The notes under the pieces were generated by a model, which had not been told where the DNA came from, did not search any database, and saw nothing but the letters and a program-made list of their open reading frames with translations. A stretch of 64,000 bases of DNA from NCBI GenBank assembly GCA_935421135.1, contig OW285195.1:3418701-3482700 (forward strand), in the 5' to 3' direction. The position numbers and the translations under genes were made by a program. Below are positions 59,111 through 64,000 of this stretch, one piece after another. Numbering within the stretch: position 1 is the stretch's first letter; every line of letters begins with the position of its first letter. This stretch comes from Bugulina stolonifera (lineage: Eukaryota; Bryozoa; Gymnolaemata; Cheilostomatida; Bugulidae).

Positions 59111-59620
59111 GTATAATAATACATGTAAGTAAGAGCATACAATAACTATTATGGTGTCAATGTATAATAATACATGTAAGTAAAAGCATACAATAACTAT
59201 TATAGTGTCAGTGTATAATAATACATGTGAGTAAAAGCATACAATAACTATTATAGTGTCAGTGTATAATAATACATGTGAGTAAAAGCATACAATAACT
59301 ATTATAGTGTCAGTGTATAACAATACATGTGAGTAAAAGCATACAATGACTATTATGGTGTCAGTGTATAATAATACATGTAAGTAAGAGCATACAATAA
59401 CTATTATAGTGTCAGTGTATAATAATACATCTAAGTAAGAGCATACAATAACTATTATAGTGTCAGTGTATAATAATACATGTAAGTAAGAGCATACAAT
59501 AACTATTATGGTGTCAATGTATAATAATACATGTAAGTAAAAGCATACAATAACTATTATAGTGTCAGTGTATAATAATACATGTAAGTAAAAGCATACA
59601 ATGACTATTATAGTGTCAGT
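59111..59620 (+). repeat. Ten-monomer segment, copy 2 of a 27-monomer offset pair
   Basis: Second copy of 57,734-58,243. A private ACATCTAAG at about 59,431 breaks the TACATGTA palindrome. The monomer immediately after this segment carries a stop-creating GTTAGT. Confidence 0.85.
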
Positions 59621-59635
59621 GTATAATAATACATG

Positions 59636-59638
59636 TTA
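59636..59638 (-). other. In-frame TAA from GTTAGT variant
   Basis: The usual GTAAGT reads GTTAGT, which turns the minus-strand TTA codon into TAA. It is the only TAA among the four in-frame stops that I found. Confidence 0.95.
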
Positions 59639-59671
59639 GTAAAAGCATACAATAACTATTATAGTGTCAGT

Positions 59672-61363
59672 GTATAATAATACATGTGAGTAAAAGCATA
59701 CAATAACTATTATAGTGTCAGTGTATAATAATACATGTAAGTAAAAGCATACAATAACTATTATAGTGTCAGTGTATAATAATACATGTAAGTAAAAGCA
59801 TACAATAACTATTATAGTGTCAGTGTATAATAATACATGTAAGTAAAAGCATACAATGACTATTATAGTGTCAGTGTATAATAATACATGTAAGTAAAAG
59901 CATACAATAACTATTATAGTGTCAGTGTATAATAATACATGTAAGTAAGAGCATACAATAACTATTATGGTGTCAGTGTATAATAATACATGTGAGTAAA
60001 AGCATACAATAACTATTATAGTGTCAGTGTATAATAATACATGTAAGTAAAAGCATACAATAACTATTATAGTGTCAGTGTATAATAATACATGTAAGTA
60101 AAAGCATACAATGACTATTATAGTGTCAGTGTATAATAATACATGTAAGTAAGAGCATACAATAACTATTATAGTGTCAGTGTATAATAATACATGTAAG
60201 TAAAAGCATACAATAACTATTATAGTGTCAGTGTATAATAATACATGTAAGTAAGAGCATACAATAACTATTATAGTGTCAGTGTATAATAATACATGTA
60301 AGTAAAAGCATACAATAACTATTATAGTGTCAGTGTATAATAATACATGTAAGTAAAAGCATACAATAACTATTATAGTGTCAGTGTATAACAATACATG
60401 TAAGTAAGAGCATACAATAACTATTATAGTGTCAGTGTATAATAATACATGTAAGTAAAAGCATACAATGACTATTATAGTGTCAGTGTATAATAATACA
60501 TGTAAGTAAAAGCATACAATAACTATTATAGTGTCAGTGTATAATAATACATGTGAGTAAAAGCATACAATAACTATTATGGTGTCAGTGTATAATAATA
60601 CATGTAAGTAAAAGCATACAATAACTATTATAGTGTCAGTGTATAATAATACATGTAAGTAAAAGCATACAATAACTATTATAGTGTCAGTGTATAATAA
60701 TACATGTAAGTAAAAGCATACAATAACTATTATAGTGTCAGTGTATAATAATACATGTAAGTAAAAGCATACAATAACTATTATAGTGTCAGTGTATAAT
60801 AATACATGTAAGTAAAAGCATACAATGACTATTATAGTGTCAGTGTATAATAATACATGTAAGTAAAAGCATACAATAACTATTATAGTGTCAGTGTATA
60901 ATAATACATGTGAGTAAAAGCATACAATAACTATTATAGTGTCAGTGTATAATAATACATGTAAGTAAAAGCATACAATGACTATTATAGTGTCAGTGTA
61001 TAATAATACATGTAAGTAAAAGCATACAATAACTATTATAGTGTCAGTGTATAATAATACATGTAAGTAAGAGCATACAATAACTATTATGGTGTCAGTG
61101 TATAATAATACATGTGAGTAAAAGCATACAATAACTATTATAGTGTCAGTGTATAATAATACATGTAAGTAAGAGCATACAATAACTATTATGGTGTCAG
61201 TGTATAATAATACATGTGAGTAAAAGCATACAATAACTATTATAGTGTCAGTGTATAATAATACATGTAAGTAAAAGCATACAATAACTATTATAGTGTC
61301 AGTGTATAATAATACATGTAAGTAAAAGCATACAATAACTATTATAGTGTCAGTGTATAATAA
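59672..61363 (+). repeat. Satellite stretch without a clear long HOR
   Basis: Mostly plain monomers with scattered G17, G23 and G34 copies and a few G43. C7 is rare. I see nothing besides the repeat. Confidence 0.75.
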
Positions 61364-64000
61364 TACATGTGAGTAAGAGCATACAATGACTATTATAGTG
61401 TCAGTGTATAATAATACATGTAAGTAAAAGCATACAATAACTATTATAGTGTCAGTGTATAATAATACATGTAAGTAAAAGCATACAATAACTATTATAG
61501 TGTCAGTGTATAACAATACATGTGAGTAAAAGCATACAATAACTATTATAGTGTCAGTGTATAATAATACATGTGAGTAAGAGCATACAATAACTATTAT
61601 GGTGTCAGTGTATAATAATACATGTAAGTAAAAGCATACAATGACTATTATAGTGTCAGTGTATAATAATACATGTAAGTAAAAGCATACAATAACTATT
61701 ATAGTGTCAGTGTATAACAATACATGTAAGTAAAAGCATACAATAACTATTATAGTGTCAGTGTATAATAATACATGTAAGTAAAAGCATACAATAACTA
61801 TTATAGTGTCAGTGTATAATAATACATGTAAGTAAGAGCATACAATAACTATTATAGTGTCAGTGTATAATAATACATGTGAGTAAAAGCATACAATAAC
61901 TATTATGGTGTCAGTGTATAATAATACATGTAAGTAAAAGCATACAATAACTATTATAGTGTCAGTGTATAATAATACATGTGAGTAAGAGCATACAATG
62001 ACTATTATAGTGTCAGTGTATAATAATACATGTAAGTAAAAGCATACAATAACTATTATAGTGTCAGTGTATAATAATACATGTAAGTAAAAGCATACAA
62101 TAACTATTATAGTGTCAGTGTATAACAATACATGTGAGTAAAAGCATACAATAACTATTATAGTGTCAGTGTATAATAATACATGTAAGTAAAAGCATAC
62201 AATAACTATTATAGTGTCAGTGTATAACAATACATGTAAGTAAAAGCATACAATAACTATTATAGTGTCAGTGTATAATAATACATGTGAGTAAGAGCAT
62301 ACAATAACTATTATAGTGTCAGTGTATAATAATACATGTAAGTAAAAGCATACAATAACTATTATAGTGTCAGTGTATAATAATACATGTAAGTAAAAGC
62401 ATACAATAACTATTATAGTGTCAGTGTATAACAATACATGTGAGTAAAAGCATACAATAACTATTATAGTGTCAGTGTATAATAATACATGTGAGTAAGA
62501 GCATACAATGACTATTATAGTGTCAGTGTATAATAATACATGTAAGTAAAAGCATACAATAACTATTATAGTGTCAGTGTATAATAATACATGTAAGTAA
62601 AAGCATACAATAACTATTATAGTGTCAGTGTATAATAATACATGTAAGTAAAAGCATAAAATAACTATTATAGTGTCAGTGTATAACAATACATGTGAGT
62701 AAAAGCATACAATAACTATTATAGTGTCAGTGTATAATAATACATGTAAGTAAGAGCATACAATAACTATTATAGTGTCAGTGTATAACAATACATGTGA
62801 GTAAGAGCATACAATAACTATTATAGTGTCAGTGTATAATAATACATGTAAGTAAAAGCATACAATAACTATTATAGTGTCAGTGTATAATAATACATGT
62901 AAGTAAAAGCATACAATAACTATTATAGTGTCAGTGTATAATAATACATGTAAGTAAGAGCATACAATAACTATTATAGTGTCAGTGTATAATAATACAT
63001 GTAAGTAAAAGCATACAATAACTATTATAGTGTCAGTGTATAATAATACATGTAAGTAAGAGCATACAATAACTATTATAGTGTCAGTGTATAACAATAC
63101 ATGTGAGTAAGAGCATACAATAACTATTATAGTGTCAGTGTATAATAATACATGTAAGTAAGAGCATACAATAACTATTATAGTGTCAGTGTATAACAAT
63201 ACATGTGAGTAAGAGCATACAATAACTATTATAGTGTCAGTGTATAATAATACATGTGAGTAAAAGCATACAATAACTATTATAGTGTCAGTGTATAATA
63301 ATACATGTGAGTAAGAGCATACAATGACTATTATAGTGTCAGTGTATAATAATACATGTGAGTAAAAGCATACAATAACTATTATGGTGTCAGTGTATAA
63401 TAACACATGTAAGTAAAAGCATACAATAACTATTATAGTGTCAGTGTATAATAATACATGTAAGTAAGAGCATACAATAACTATTATAGTGTCAGTGTAT
63501 AACAATACATGTGAGTAAGAGCATACAATAACTATTATAGTGTCAGTGTATAATAATACATGTGAGTAAAAGCATACAATAACTATTATAGTGTCAGTGT
63601 ATAATAATACATGTGAGTAAGAGCATACAATGACTATTATAGTGTCAGTGTATAATAATACATGTGAGTAAAAGCATACAATAACTATTATGGTGTCAGT
63701 GTATAATAACACATGTAAGTAAAAGCATACAATAACTATTATAGTGTCAGTATATAATATTACATGTGAGTAAAAGCATACAATAACTATTATAGTGTCA
63801 GTGTATAATAACACATGTAAGTAAAAGCATACAATAACTATTATAGTGTCAGTGTATAATAACACATGTAAGTAAAAGCATACAATAACTATTATAGTGT
63901 CAGTGTATAATAATACATGTAAGTAAAAGCATACAATAACTATTATAGTGTCAGTGTATAATAATACATGTGAGTAAGAGCATACAATAACTATTATAGT
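61364..64000 (+). repeat. Displaced copy of 54,428-57,064 (136-monomer offset)
   Basis: From 61,364 to the window edge the monomer order matches the right half of D3 and its flank at a 6,936-bp offset. Markers are GCATAAAATAAC (55,720 and 62,656), the doubled six-monomer unit (56,204 and 63,140), A1 plus T9 (56,816 and 63,752) and the C10 pair that follows. Since the match runs across the D3 edge, the copied unit was cut independently of the 79-monomer HOR. It probably continues past the window. Confidence 0.88.

Larger units (their letters stand above)
57749..59323 (-). other. Short open minus-strand frame between two stops
   Basis: 524 codons of the same repeat, opening at a TTG near 59,323 and ending at the TGA at 57,749. 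It covers the 27-monomer offset duplication. One Y-to-F replacement comes from CAGTGAATA. No coding evidence beyond openness. Confidence 0.85.
59636..63865 (-). other. Open minus-strand frame at the right end
   Basis: 1,409 codons of the same repeat, opening at a GTG made by C10 near 63,865 and ending at the TAA at 59,636. The frame continues open to the right window edge but without another start codon. The frame is likewise open from 4,665 down to base 1. Confidence 0.85.
1..64000. repeat. 51-bp AT-rich satellite array filling the window
   Basis: Every base belongs to a head-to-tail tandem repeat with a 51-bp period. All copies have the same orientation; I saw no inverted copy. Landmarks within a monomer, numbered from the G of GTATAATAAT, are the palindrome TACATGTA at 10-17, GTAAGT at 15-20, the A-run at 21-24, GCATAC at 25-30, AATAACTATT at 31-40 and TAGTGTCAGT at 42-51. 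Copies differ by few substitutions, mostly at positions 1, 7, 9, 10, 17, 23, 34, 43 and 50. Phase arithmetic shows only one net length change in the window, near 25,835. Both ends are open. High copy identity plus multi-monomer periodicity is the known outcome of unequal exchange and gene conversion in eukaryotic satellites. Chromosomal location and species are not determinable here. Confidence 0.99.

Noticed and set aside
4666..63865. A giant minus-strand repeat protein gene (thousands of codons)
   Set aside because: Openness follows from a stop-free 51-bp unit. There is no regular in-frame ATG, starts are chance TTG or GTG codons in variant monomers, and no non-repetitive domain or gene signal is present.
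1..64000. CRISPR array
   Set aside because: There are no unique spacers: the whole 51-bp period is conserved, and no cas genes are present.
1..64000. Bacterial promoters at each TATAAT-like motif
   Set aside because: The motif is part of an AT-rich satellite unit with no paired upstream box at proper spacing and no genes to drive.
1..64000. CENP-B box or telomere repeat identity
   Set aside because: The consensus monomer has no CpG, which the CENP-B box requires, and the 51-bp unit has no short G-rich telomere motif.
1..64000. Short out-of-frame ATG peptides on the minus strand (about 8-10 codons per monomer)
   Set aside because: They arise from ATG in the palindrome and in GTATGC, run into stops within one monomer, and have no supporting signal.
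1..64000. Absence of CpG as a sign of methylation-driven decay
   Set aside because: At about 24% GC fewer than one CpG per monomer is expected, so absence is uninformative.

Overview
The whole 64 kb window is one uninterrupted tandem satellite array. The monomer is 51 bp and about 24% GC; in the consensus I count 23 A, 16 T, 7 G and 5 C on the + strand. By phase arithmetic there are 1,254 full monomers plus a 45-bp partial one at the right edge. Both edges fall inside the array, so its true length is unknown. I see no unique sequence, mobile element, RNA gene, CRISPR array or recognisable gene. An AT-rich array of this size with nested multi-monomer repeats points to a eukaryotic chromosome read by long-read assembly. 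The sequence does not let me name the organism or say whether the locus is centromeric, pericentromeric or subtelomeric.

Monomer length is extremely constant. Monomers start at 51k+1 up to base 25,806. One 52-bp monomer (25,807-25,858) then shifts the phase by +1, and that phase holds to the end. Copies differ almost only by substitutions at a few recurrent monomer positions: 1, 7, 10, 17, 23, 34, 43 and 50 (all transitions) and 9 (a transversion). Combinations of these define monomer types, and the order of types reveals higher-order repeats (HORs). Below, 'plain' means a monomer without the common variants.

Layout: 1-5.1 kb, short HORs including a 32-monomer offset. 5.15-6.1 kb, a 13-monomer repeat. 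8,110-15,861, two tandem 76-monomer (3,876 bp) copies. 18,157-25,806, two further related copies of 74 and 76 monomers. 25,807, the indel monomer, lying exactly where the 76-monomer periodicity stops. 25.9-38.8 kb, a mosaic of short HORs (5, 13, 17 and 36 monomers). 38.8-40.7 kb, a stretch rich in the position-43 G variant. 43.0-43.9 kb, a very uniform stretch. 44,729-56,356, three tandem copies of a 79-monomer HOR, the middle one lacking nine monomers. 56.2-61.4 kb, local 6- and 27-monomer duplications with many private mutations. 61,364-64,000, a displaced copy of 54,428-57,064 at a 136-monomer offset.

Because 51 is a multiple of three, one minus-strand frame reads through nearly the whole array as a 17-residue hydrophobic repeat of the type LYTDTIIVIVCFYLHVL. 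It is interrupted by only four in-frame stops and one frameshift. I treat this as a by-product of a stop-free monomer frame, not as evidence of a gene: the frame has no regular ATG, no non-repetitive domain, and starts only at chance TTG or GTG codons.
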